Below are positions 46,879 through 55,988 of a stretch of DNA of 64,000 bases, piece after piece. Positions within the stretch are counted from its first letter, which is position 1. Each line of letters starts with the position of its first letter. The notes under the pieces were generated by a model, which worked only from the letters and a program-made list of their open reading frames with translations, did no database searches and was not told the origin of the DNA. Origin of the DNA: Physcia stellaris (taxonomy: Eukaryota; Ascomycota; Lecanoromycetes; Caliciales; Physciaceae); assembly GCA_018902385.1 (NCBI GenBank), contig JABSSW010000051.1:62001-126000 (forward strand), in the 5' to 3' direction. Position numbers and translations under genes: made by a program.

Positions 46879-48390
46879 TCATGCTGGTGGAAGAAAGCCA
46901 GCAAACAGACCACCTTGTATGATGGCGTAACAAATCATCCATTGAACAATGATCTTGGCTGGAGACCAATACTTCCCAAGTACTTTCACCTTGTAATCTT
47001 CCAGAATCATCGATGCTAGCCACCAGTACCATACAGGGTAGCCGGAAGAAAGCCGTGTAACGATCTGTACGTGATAGAATATTAAAGCAAGGATAGCAAG
47101 AATGAACTGTGGTACCAGCATTCGCCTCACCGCACCTTCATGGACTACATCAGGAAACCAAGCACCCTCGGCGAGCTGGCTGCTCGGCTGGTTTGATTTC
47201 AGGGTAGCATTTGCACCGTTTAGACGAGTCTTCATGGAATTCGTTGACTGCGCCCAAGTCGAGATAGCGGACAGTATCAGAATAGACAGCATTGGAGCTG
47301 CCAGAACGAAAAGAGGAAGATTAGAGAACGTCCAGTACTGCAGGAGACCCACCCCCCTGAATCTGTTAGCTCACTTCCATGTCGAATTCTCAAAACGTAC
47401 CAGTAGTGACTCTGAACCCAAGCGTAGATGCTGGGAAACCAACGACTGCACCAGGGTCTCGTTTCCTCAAATTCTATCCAACAGTACTCACGAAAGGCGA
47501 GCAGCTGCGGTATCAGATAGCCAAGAGCGACCAAACTCCCGGATGCTATAGTGATGAAGAAGTCTCGCCCGTGATTTAGACAATCTTGACGTGACAGCGT
47601 TTTTCGAGCGATCACAAGAGCATCATAGGCGAATATACATCCGCTCAAGAGGCCATTACCGCGAAACGTGACTGCAACTCCAAAGAGCAGGCCAGCCGCC
47701 AGCGATGACGCATCCCTCTTGTAAAAGTCACCTTTGGCCTGATACTCAGACGTTTTCAGATAGCAGAAATAGCCAAGAAAATCAAGCAACGCGAACGGAC
47801 TTTCGGCGTACGGTGCTGAGAGGAAAATCCCCGCTGGCGAGATAATGTGCAGAAACGCTGCCAGGAACGCGAATTTTGTCTTCTCGTCCTCTGACTTCCG
47901 ATTTGCAACACTCCGAGACATGTCGTATAGAACGATCATCGACAATAAGTGCGAGCCATGAGCGAGCAAGATGCCAATGAAGGCCTCACCAAGGCCAGAG
48001 CTACCATGGTCAATGAACAGAAAAGCTATGCCATCTGTAAGATCGCTACTTCCATGAGGATAATGACATACCTCTAGCCCCTAAATGCAGAAGTCTCGTA
48101 AAGCCCCAACCGAAAGCCCACTCTTGCTCGAACAAATACCCTCGTCGAGCAATCTGGCTGAAATAAATCGCATCCCACCTGATCCATTTTTGGAGACCGT
48201 CCCTCAGCGTTTCGGTCTCATTGTGCCACGTACCTCGACTGGCGAACAGAACGTCCGTTGAGGTGTCGTAGCCGATACCAGGACTTGCCAAAGCTACAAT
48301 GGCGAGGATGAACTTCCATACTATCCAGTAAAGAGCCAGGTAGCTTTTCGGTTTCTCTTTTATCCTAGCCCATGAACCAATTCCAGACAT
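46879..48390 (-). CDS. GPI18: GPI mannosyltransferase 2 (Gpi18/PIG-V)
   Basis: Adds the second mannose to the GPI-anchor precursor in the ER lumen, using dolichol-phosphate-mannose. Exons 48390-48072, 48034-47401 and 47356-46879 join in frame to 476 residues. Family marks: a lumenal loop after the first membrane segment with WIRWDAIYFSQIARRGYLFEQEWAFGWG (the catalytic-loop Asp lies in RWDA), then FLHIISPAGIFLSAPYAESPFALL, RGNGLLSGCIFAYDAL, RPWCSRWFPSIYAWVQSHYW and GLLQYWTFSNLPLF, ending GGLFAGFLPPA. Eight or more hydrophobic segments. The intron-2 junction falls inside SHYW|GVGLLQY. The start at 48390 is the first ATG in frame; the frame extends further only to a GTG. Two AACCCTAA motifs lie 90-130 bases upstream. 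Confidence 0.93.
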
Positions 48391-48751
48391 CGATCTTTCA
48401 ACGAAGGACCAGAGTCTACTAGGCACTAGGTCTCAAGCTCACGCCGGACAACCTTGGAAAAAGTAGTAGAGTTGTGATCTCAAACCCTAAATATAACTAC
48501 GTTGAATCTTCAACCCTAAGGAAAGGCAAAGAAAGGGGCTCAGGGGTTGGTGGTTATATTCTTTTGATGTGCAAAGTGACATTCATACTGTCGGTATTTG
48601 GAGATTGTATTTCTAGTACATCATTTGAATACTTCAATCTTGATTAATGAAAACAAGTGCATACAGAACATGAAATCTCGCCTCTAATCCAAATCTTGCT
48701 CTCTCATGACGGTACATGCAATTCCGAGATCTCATCAATCAGCCAAGCCCC
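48391..48751. promoter_or_regulatory. GPI18 promoter with two telobox-like motifs
   Basis: AAACCCTAA at 48482-48490 and AACCCTAA at 48512-48519, both about 90-130 bases before the GPI18 ATG. Otherwise no gene; also 3' flank of the next minus-strand gene. Confidence 0.5.
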
Positions 48752-49792
48752 TCAGTTGGCCTTATCGTTCTCTTTCTGTGCAGGCTCCGAGTTGGCAGGT
48801 ACGGCTGGCTCGTCATTGACCTTCGCCTCGGTTCCCGTGCTGGTAACTTCCTGAGCCTGGTCTTTGGACTCTGCAGGCTTGTCCTTCTCATCGCCATTCT
48901 TCTTCGTTGTGACCTTGTCCTTCTTCTTTTTGTTCGCCTTCTTGGTCTCATTGTCACTGCTGTCGTCAGAGCGATTGGCGCTCTTCTTCATCTTCTTCTT
49001 CACAGCAGTCTTCTTGACCGCCTTCTTCGCCGCCTTCTTCATTGTCTTACTATCGGACTCGCTGCTGTCAGAGGTACTCGTACTGTCGCTCTCGTCGTCA
49101 CTGCTCCAGTCCACGTCAATGTTCGTCTCCCCAGCCCTTGGTCTGCTACCCAGATTCTCATCCCCAACATCCGCATCCTCAACCACATTCCCATCTTTGT
49201 CAACCGGCCTTTCCTCCTCAACCTCAACATTCATAACATAGGTGATCCAGATCCTCTTCGCGCCTCCACCATCCAAGAACTCCTTCGTGTTCGTCGTCCA
49301 CTGTTTCCGCTGGTGGCTATACTTGACCTGCACCCTCTTCTCACCTTTCCTGGCACCATGGTACCCGTTCGAGAAACTGGTCTTAGATTTCTTCTTCTTG
49401 CCTTTCTCCTTCTTCTTAGGTCTGAAAGAAGGGTTGGCAGGCGTAGCATCCTCCCAGTAATCTGCACTGTCGATGAAGATCTCCGGGCCGTACTCGTACC
49501 CTAGACCCTGTGGCTCGCTGGTCGTGATAGGTGGTGGGAGGTCCGTTGATGAGGCTGCGCCAGGGAGGACTACGGGGAAAGGCCATGCTGATGCTGAGGC
49601 GGAATTCTGCTTGGACTTTCCTTGCGACGGGGCTGCGGCTTCCTGGGAAGCTTCTGCCGCAGGAGCGGGCGTAACGTCGAAGCGGAATAGTCGCTGGGGA
49701 ACTTTGGTTTGTTTAGGTGTAGTCTTTGAGGGTTTGGGTGCTTTGCGGCGCTTCTGTTGATCGGGTGTGAATATTGGAATGATGGGCGCCAT
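48752..49792 (-). CDS. Lys/Ser/Glu-rich protein of unknown function
   Basis: Single exon; the ATG at 49792 (MAPIIPIF) is chosen because the frame upstream of it reads only as 5' leader from a non-ATG codon. 346 residues. Residues about 80-195 look ordered: YEYGPEIFIDSADYW, FSNGYHGARKGEKRVQVKYS, WTTNTKEFLDGGGAKRIWIT and YVMNVEVEEE; the rest is low complexity, first Ala/Pro-rich, then an acidic Ser run (DWSSDDESDSTSTSDSSESD) and a long Lys block (KKAAKKAVKKTAVKKKMKK), which could be a nuclear targeting or nucleic-acid-binding tail. No domain recognised. Confidence 0.72.
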   Translation of the reverse strand: MAPIIPIFTPDQQKRRKAPKPSKTTPKQTKVPQRLFRFDVTPAPAAEASQEAAAPSQGKSKQNSASASAWPFPVVLPGAASSTDLPPPITTSEPQGLGYEYGPEIFIDSADYWEDATPANPSFRPKKKEKGKKKKSKTSFSNGYHGARKGEKRVQVKYSHQRKQWTTNTKEFLDGGGAKRIWITYVMNVEVEEERPVDKDGNVVEDADVGDENLGSRPRAGETNIDVDWSSDDESDSTSTSDSSESDSKTMKKAAKKAVKKTAVKKKMKKSANRSDDSSDNETKKANKKKKDKVTTKKNGDEKDKPAESKDQAQEVTSTGTEAKVNDEPAVPANSEPAQKENDKAN

Positions 49793-50433
49793 ATTGATAT
49801 GGTTCTGGTAGAGTTTTCGAAGGTAGCAGATGAGAGTGATAGATGAAGACAGTAAAGTGGGAGAAGAAATAGAGGAAGGAGTGAAAAATAAAGAGGAGCT
49901 TGCCAATGGTATGAGGAGAACATGACGCGCGGGAACTCGGAATATATGGGTCAGAGGAGACTTCACAGAGTCCTAAATTAACTTGGAGATGACTCTGTAA
50001 TCTGATTCATTTCTTTTTTCGAGGCTGTACACCGACTCTTAATTGCAACTGTAATGCTACCCTTCACACCCATTTGCTAGACTGGCGAAGCACGAGAAAC
50101 GTGATGTGTCTAAGCAAAGCTATAGAAGAAAGGCAAGGCATCGATCTGTTTGCCTGTCATGATTTTCGCGTCCATAGCATACCGAGTTCGTCCTGCTTTG
50201 TCGTGCTTTCACGAGTACAGATTATCGGAACGGTCAATCTGAGTACAGAACAGCTTCTGGGGAGTGCCGAGCAGTACGCCGTGGCAAGTGAATAGGAGAG
50301 TCATTTTCGTAAAAAGAATGTACAAAGGACCTGCGTAGAGGTTTCATAGTAAAAACCCCATTCGATGAAGCCGCCAACAGTGCAACCGAGAGCAATTCAG
50401 AGCAGCGGTGAAAAACTCTACAAGAAGTTCTGA
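49793..50433. other. Intergenic
   Basis: 641 bases between two minus-strand genes; no supported gene. Confidence 0.5.
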
Positions 50434-51909
50434 TCAAGGATAAGCGTCTCCCCATATCTCGCTCTCTTCCTCTACCTTATCAACAGCAGTTGCCACCCGT
50501 CTGCCATCCTCCTTCTCCTTCTTCTTACGCTCCTCCCTTGTCACTAATCGACTGGGCGTCATAGGTGTGAGCGGGGTAAATGGCATATAAGGGCTGTATG
50601 GCGTCATCGGCACGCCCGTTCGAGGTCCAGCAAGATGCTGATTATGTGGTTTACTTTCAAGTACAGTTGCTTTGATGGTGGAAGGCGGTCGCTCGGCTGC
50701 TGTGCGGGGAGATCTGAGGCTTCGGAAGGGAAGAGGTGCTGTGCGAAGAGCGGTCTGTGATGGGGATGCGGAAGCGGGGGCGCCGGTTTGGATTGCAAGA
50801 GGAGCAGGTGCGCGTTTGTTCTTGGACGTGACGGTCTCTGAAGACTCGCGGCGGCTACCACCAGAAGATTGAATGGTGGGCATTGCAGTGCGTGGAAAGG
50901 CTGAGTGTCGTGGGCTTAGACGCTCCGCTTGTCGAGCAAAGGCTTCTTGCTGGGGTGGCGTTGGTGGAGGTGGCCCCGGCTCGTAGTGTCGAGGACTGAG
51001 GGGTTCGGCCTCTCCGTAGGTACTGCTGTAATCAGGGACAAGATCTGGTGAGCCCATTGGGGGAGAGATGGGCAATGTGCGTAGCCCTCGCTTTTTGCCA
51101 AAACTACCGAAAGATGAGCGTGAGGATGCTCGGCTACCGGTGGTGATTGGAGATGGCCTGGTATGTTTCCGTGGTGAGCTCGCTGGACCGAGACCTGGCG
51201 ACTTGGCGTCTGTGCGCAGCGGAGAGATTGGGGGCTCCACGGCAGACGACGAACGCAGATGTTGTAGCTCCGGCGGATGCTGTGCTTGCTGTCTCGTCTT
51301 ATTGAGAGTGGTTGTCGACTTCTGCTCCTCGTGTTCCATTACAGCTGCGTACAGCCGCTCCATCTCACGCTGGTTCCTGTCCTTGTCGTCTTCGATGACA
51401 CTTTCGTCGAACGTCACAACGCTGCTCTGGATTGACGCTTGCTTATTGTGCCCTTTCCTGCCAAAGCCATAGCCAATGCTACTTTTCTGCGGACTGGGCC
51501 ACATGTCCTGGGTGTTGATCGTGCTACTTGGGCTCTTTTCAAAAGGGTGCTTATTGAGAGGTGTCATTGGTGATGGGTCGAAGGCCTTCGGGACGTCCCC
51601 ACGCACAGGCTTCATCATCTCCATGGCGAGGGTCCTCGGTGAGGCTTGAGCTGCTCGTCGGAGACGACGCCCAACTAGCAATAAGGCGGTGCCGATGCAA
51701 AGAAGGAAGAAGAGGTATGCTCCGATGATGGATGCTATCTCAGCTGGCAGATATTTCCTGTTTCTCAGTGCATGTGGAGATGCGGTGTCGAGGTCGGCAG
51801 GTGGTGCTGGTGCCTCAAGAATGCTAACGCGCCAGATACTCTTGGGAGCAGCGATTGCTGAAGAGAAGAAGATGAAAAGCAAGGGCCTCGCTGGGAGGAA
51901 ATGGGTCAT
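50434..51909 (-). CDS. Single-pass membrane protein with long phospho-site-rich tail
   Basis: Single exon, ATG at 51909, 491 residues. Residues 1-21 (FLPARPLLFIFFSSAIAAP) look like a signal peptide; residues about 60-82 (IASIIGAYLFFLLCIGTALLLV) are a clear membrane helix followed by GRRLRRA, so the short N-terminus is probably lumenal or outside and the 400-residue tail cytosolic. The tail is full of SP/TP, RxxS and Pro-rich motifs, includes TFDESVIEDD and a predicted helix (RNQREMERLYAAVMEHEEQ), and ends with a repeat-like run TPYSPYMPFTPLTPMTPSRL and RKKKEKEDGRR. This is a conserved arrangement in filamentous fungi, but I do not know a function; cell-surface sensor or septal/polarity scaffold are only guesses. 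Confidence 0.8.
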   Translation of the reverse strand: MTHFLPARPLLFIFFSSAIAAPKSIWRVSILEAPAPPADLDTASPHALRNRKYLPAEIASIIGAYLFFLLCIGTALLLVGRRLRRAAQASPRTLAMEMMKPVRGDVPKAFDPSPMTPLNKHPFEKSPSSTINTQDMWPSPQKSSIGYGFGRKGHNKQASIQSSVVTFDESVIEDDKDRNQREMERLYAAVMEHEEQKSTTTLNKTRQQAQHPPELQHLRSSSAVEPPISPLRTDAKSPGLGPASSPRKHTRPSPITTGSRASSRSSFGSFGKKRGLRTLPISPPMGSPDLVPDYSSTYGEAEPLSPRHYEPGPPPPTPPQQEAFARQAERLSPRHSAFPRTAMPTIQSSGGSRRESSETVTSKNKRAPAPLAIQTGAPASASPSQTALRTAPLPFRSLRSPRTAAERPPSTIKATVLESKPHNQHLAGPRTGVPMTPYSPYMPFTPLTPMTPSRLVTREERKKKEKEDGRRVATAVDKVEEESEIWGDAYP

Positions 51910-52654
51910 GGCGAAGGAGAGGTGAGCTGGTTAAACATGTCCGGACTCCCTGTACAAGGCGTTCATGCGCTGGAGTCGGAAACGTCGGAAACGAAAGGTG
52001 GATAGACGAGGAGGAGATTGCATGATGGGAAGAGGCAGCTGGGACGGCTGGTGGTATATACATGGCAGGCGACGAGGAAGTCGTGAAGTGATTGGTGTGA
52101 GATCTGTGCTAGAGCTGCATGTAAGCGCCGACGAGGGAGGACGAGAGCGGGGACCTTTTTTCACACCGAGCTACCGACTCTTGGCAGGGACCACTTTTTC
52201 GCTAAGCTTCGTTAGCGTCATGCTCAACCACCACTTGAAAGTCTCAGCTTCCGTCTCATTTTTGTCAACCATTCCTCTTGTTCACATGGGGTGTGATCAG
52301 TCGTTAAGCGCTCAATGGCCATTTCCCGTTCACTCTAGAGGCCTCCTCTGAGAGGATCTGTGAAAATAATCAGCTGTTTTAACAGCTGTTCATGGAATCT
52401 CAATGCAGTATTTGTTCAGGTATAGAGCGCTCCCAGGTATATCAGTTAAGGTGATCAATAAGGTGAACAATGAGTACATGCACATTTCACTCTTTCTCTC
52501 ACGGATTTCTGGTATGCACACAATACTTGCAGGCCATATATATCTGTATCATCACTCTAACGCTGCCAGACAAAATACTGAAAGTAGCCTCACTCTCGAA
52601 TCAAGCTGAACCAGAACTTTTCACAGGTTTTTTTTGTAACAGGAGGAACGTTTC
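51910..52654. other. Intergenic
   Basis: 745 bases; upstream of the membrane-protein gene and downstream of the hydrolase gene. No gene supported. Confidence 0.5.
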
Positions 52655-53775
52655 CTATTTGTGCCACTTCTTCACAAATTCGATCAGTGCATTGTCGACT
52701 TCTTGAGGGTGCGAGGCACTCAAGAAATGCTGTCCATCCTTGACAGTGACAAGTTGTGCGTCAATAGAGTTGACGAAAAGCTTGATCTCCTCCTCCGCGT
52801 TGGCGACCGAGTAGACTACATCATCTGTTCCCTGGCGATCTGGTCAGTACTTCAAGACTCTGTTGCTATGATGGAACCACGTACGTGCAACCACATTACG
52901 GGACATCTGACATCAAAGAGACGTCCGTGCAATCCGTCTCTTTCTCTCAGGTTGATGGCTGCCATTCTCGCTCTGCGCCTTCCCTCGTCTGTTAAGATAT
53001 CCCGAGTCAGCTTGTTTATGTTTTCTGGGAGTTTAGACCGTAAGGGGGTTCGCAACTAATGACGAGCTTGTCAAAGGATTACTTGGCCGACGCTTACCTC
53101 CTTGATAATTACTCTTGATAGTCTTTTTCCAGAAATCGCGAACATCCTTGTCACACTTCTTCCCGAAGCCAATATCGATAAGGAAATTACAATAGTCGTC
53201 GCTAGGCTCAAAATCCGACGTAGTCTGGGTGGTGGTCCATTGGTCTATTGGCCCCGTGCAGGCGGCTGCGCCATCCCAGCAGCCCAATTTACGGGTTCTC
53301 TCGGACTCGTAGTCAAGGGAGGTCCCAAGAGGCACGATCCCTTCGATCTACTCAATCGCATCACATCAGCTGTATTCAGGACCTTCCAGGAGGGCAATCA
53401 TTGCAACAGTACCTTTTCCGGTGCCAGAAGTGCCATCCGAACCGTGATCCAGCCACCCTGGCTCGTACCTAGCACAAAGGCCTTCTTGATACCCAGTGCC
53501 TCCATTACCTGCAAGTTCATAATTGCAGTATCCCAATAAGTCCAGTTCTCGGTCTTCGTCCGAGTCTGCCCGTGGCCAAGAAGCTCGATGGAGAGCAGAT
53601 TCATGGCCGAGGTGAGTTTCTCATTCTCATACTGTTGGCGGTAGAGCTCCGACGAAGTAGTGAAGGAGTTCACCAGAACAAGAGTGGGTTTGGCAGGGTC
53701 ATATGGATGAGGCATCTGGTAGCCGGTGGTGATACCACCCAGATGGGAGACTTGAACGGTCTTCGTTTTTGACAT
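52655..53775 (-). CDS. Alpha/beta hydrolase
   Basis: Cytosolic hydrolase-fold enzyme; substrate unknown. Exons 53775-53413, 53347-53098, 53024-52885 and 52831-52655 join in frame to 309 residues. The fold is complete: TLVLVNSFTT (oxyanion strand), IELLGHGQT, nucleophile elbow GTSQGG with Ser105, the strand after it (PEK|IEGIVPLGTSLDYES), VMWLH|GTDDVVYS with the acid Asp (254 or 255), and DGQHFLSASHP with His286. Introns fall next to the strand-7 Asp and within the cap domain (residues about 140-215). Each exon is too short to identify alone. The start is the ATG at 53775; the frame continues upstream only to a TTG. It resembles the small esterase / epoxide-hydrolase-like group rather than a dienelactone hydrolase. 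Confidence 0.88.
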
Positions 53776-54426
53776 GGCGAAAGATGTCAAAGCTTAGTTT
53801 GGATCACAGCAAAGGAGATATCACGATGCAAAACGGAAGCGTTCTTGAAAAAAAAAGCGAGATGGACAAATTCTTCGAGGATTCTTCAAGAGAAAGGATT
53901 TGGAATCAATTAAACGGATTAAAAGATACTGCTCCTACGTGGGTTTCAAGCTTACATATACCCTCTGTTAAGCCAAGTAATTCTCCAACCTACGTCAGGT
54001 TCCGAACATAAGAGGGGCTTTGATTCCATTGGACCGTAGCGTCTGGGCTGGCGGATCCAACTCCTCATGCGGATATGTACTGAAGAGATACAGTCTTGCA
54101 GCAGTTTTTATACTGTGCCGTGGCTACTCCCCTCAAAGGGCCAGGTGCTTCTGTCTTTCTCACAGGTTGTTCCAACGCCGTGGAACCGTCCAATGGTGGA
54201 GACGGTCGAGAGGCTGTCGGATCAACTTTCTGCCATGGCCGAGACACGGGCCCGGAGCGGAGGAACTCTGGCTGAAATGTCGTCACAGTGCACCGTCTCA
54301 CTTATCCACAAATTGGAAGCCTACAATTCAAATGTGAATCTTAATGTATCAGGTATATCTAAAGAGCCACCTCCCAATTACAACGACGCCGCAACATCCA
54401 CGGTCTCATCCTCTTCCCACCCCACA
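53776..54426. promoter_or_regulatory. Divergent region between hydrolase and DUF1295 genes
   Basis: 651 bases between genes pointing apart. A plus-strand open frame from 54067 runs into the DUF1295 gene in frame and could extend its N-terminus by 120 residues, but the sequence is not family-like. Confidence 0.5.
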
Positions 54427-55488
54427 ATGGCATTCATTCCCTCCCTCCTCCGCCTAACTTCCTTCTCCACGCCCTTCCTCTCAACCCTCGTCCCATCCGT
54501 CTCCCTAGCCTACGGTCTCCAAGCTCTCGTCGCAGTCCCTTCAATCGCCGCCCAAACCGAGCGCTTCTACGATCTTTCTGGCTCATTGACCTACCTCTCC
54601 TGCACAGCACTAAGTCTCTACCTCCCCACCATTCGCGCCCGCTATGCCGCCGCCGCTGCAGGCACCGCGAAGCCTGCTTGGCCGAGCCTACTGCAGGCAG
54701 CCCTAGGCAGAGGCGGGGGACTCAATTGGAGGCAAGCAGTGCTGAGTGCCGCCGTCAGTATCTGGGCCACCAGACGTCCGTTCCCCCTAGCCGTTACGCC
54801 CCTCTCCAACACAACACCCCCAGTAAACGAAAAGCACTAACGCAACACAACAGTGGGCACCTACCTCTTCCGCCGCATAACCGCCGACGGGACAGACTCC
54901 CGCTTCGAAAAAATCCGTTCCTCCCCGCCGCAATTCCTCGTCGCCTTCTTCGCCCAAGCAACATGGGTAACCCTGTGCCTGCTGCCCGTGCTGGCCATCA
55001 ACGCCCTACCCGCCACCGCCTTCGCCGCGCTCCCCGCCTCCGTCGCCGCGACCGATATCCTCGGCCTGCTGCTCTTCACCGGCGGTCTCAGCTTCGAAGT
55101 CGTCGCGGACAGACAGAAAGACGCATGGGTGCAGGAAAAGAAAGCGAAGAAACACTCCGAGGAATTCCTCACCCGCGGTCTGTGGAGCAAGAGCCGGCAC
55201 CCGAACTATTTTGGGGAATCGACGCTGTGGACCGGTATCGCGGTGCTGGCGGGCGGGGTGCTGGGCCGGAATGCCGGGCAGGTCGGGATGGGGTTTGCGG
55301 GTATGGGGTTGGGAGGGAAGGTTCTGGCTGGGGCGATGGCGGGGGTGAGTCCTGCGTTTGTGACGTTTCTGCTGCTGAAGATTAGCGGGGTGCCGTTGAG
55401 CGAGGATAAGTATGATAAGCGGTATGGGGAGAGGAAGGATTATAAGCAGTGGAAGGAGAACACGCCGATGTTTGTGCCCAAGCTGTAG
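54427..55488 (+). CDS. DUF1295 / steroid 5-alpha-reductase-like integral membrane protein
   Basis: Exons 54427-54775 and 54854-55488 give 327 residues with about six membrane segments. The C-terminal half carries the family core: GLLLFTGGLSFEVVADRQK, then FLTRGLWSKSRHPNYFGE (substrate/NADPH-binding region of DUF1295 and ERG4/DHCR-like reductases), a further hydrophobic hairpin, and GVPLSEDKYDKRYGER near the end. Family members are probably NAD(P)H-dependent reductases of lipids or steroids in the ER; the substrate is unknown. The intron (78 bases) joins SIWATR|LGTYLF and has an unusual donor GTCCGT. The start is the ATG of MAFIPSLLR, directly before the first hydrophobic segment. Confidence 0.86.
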
Positions 55489-55988
55489 TCTTGGCTTTCC
55501 GGGAAAATTGGGCATTAGGAGAAGAATTTCCGTAATTAAGAGGAAAGATCAGTCGCTTGTTTCTCGCGTTGTAACAACTCTCGTGATCAGGAAAGCACTC
55601 AAAATCAATCCTCTCACAACATCTACCTGACCTCCAATTACTCTGCAAAGCTGCTACGTCTTCAGAACCTCCATCCCCCCATCTCCTACAATCTCCCTCC
55701 CTCAAACCTACGTCTCACCGTATCCATGACACGTCATCTCCAGAACGTGCATATCCCAGGAACCTGTCTCATTTCGCTGGATGCATTACATAAAAAGAGG
55801 TCATAAGCTACCAATCGCCATATCCTACGCTCATGAAAGCCTTGAAACGAAAAACGAAAGGTCACAAGAACCAAATCCCAATCTCGTAATGGTGAATACG
55901 CCCAAAAAACCCCATGCCTATAAAACCCCATCATACGGTAGTCATGTCCATCAATCTGCTCGTTCACGTTCTTCATCATCGTCTAACT
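55489..55988. other. Convergent 3' intergenic region
   Basis: 500 bases between two genes ending towards each other; small frames here are shadows. Confidence 0.5.
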
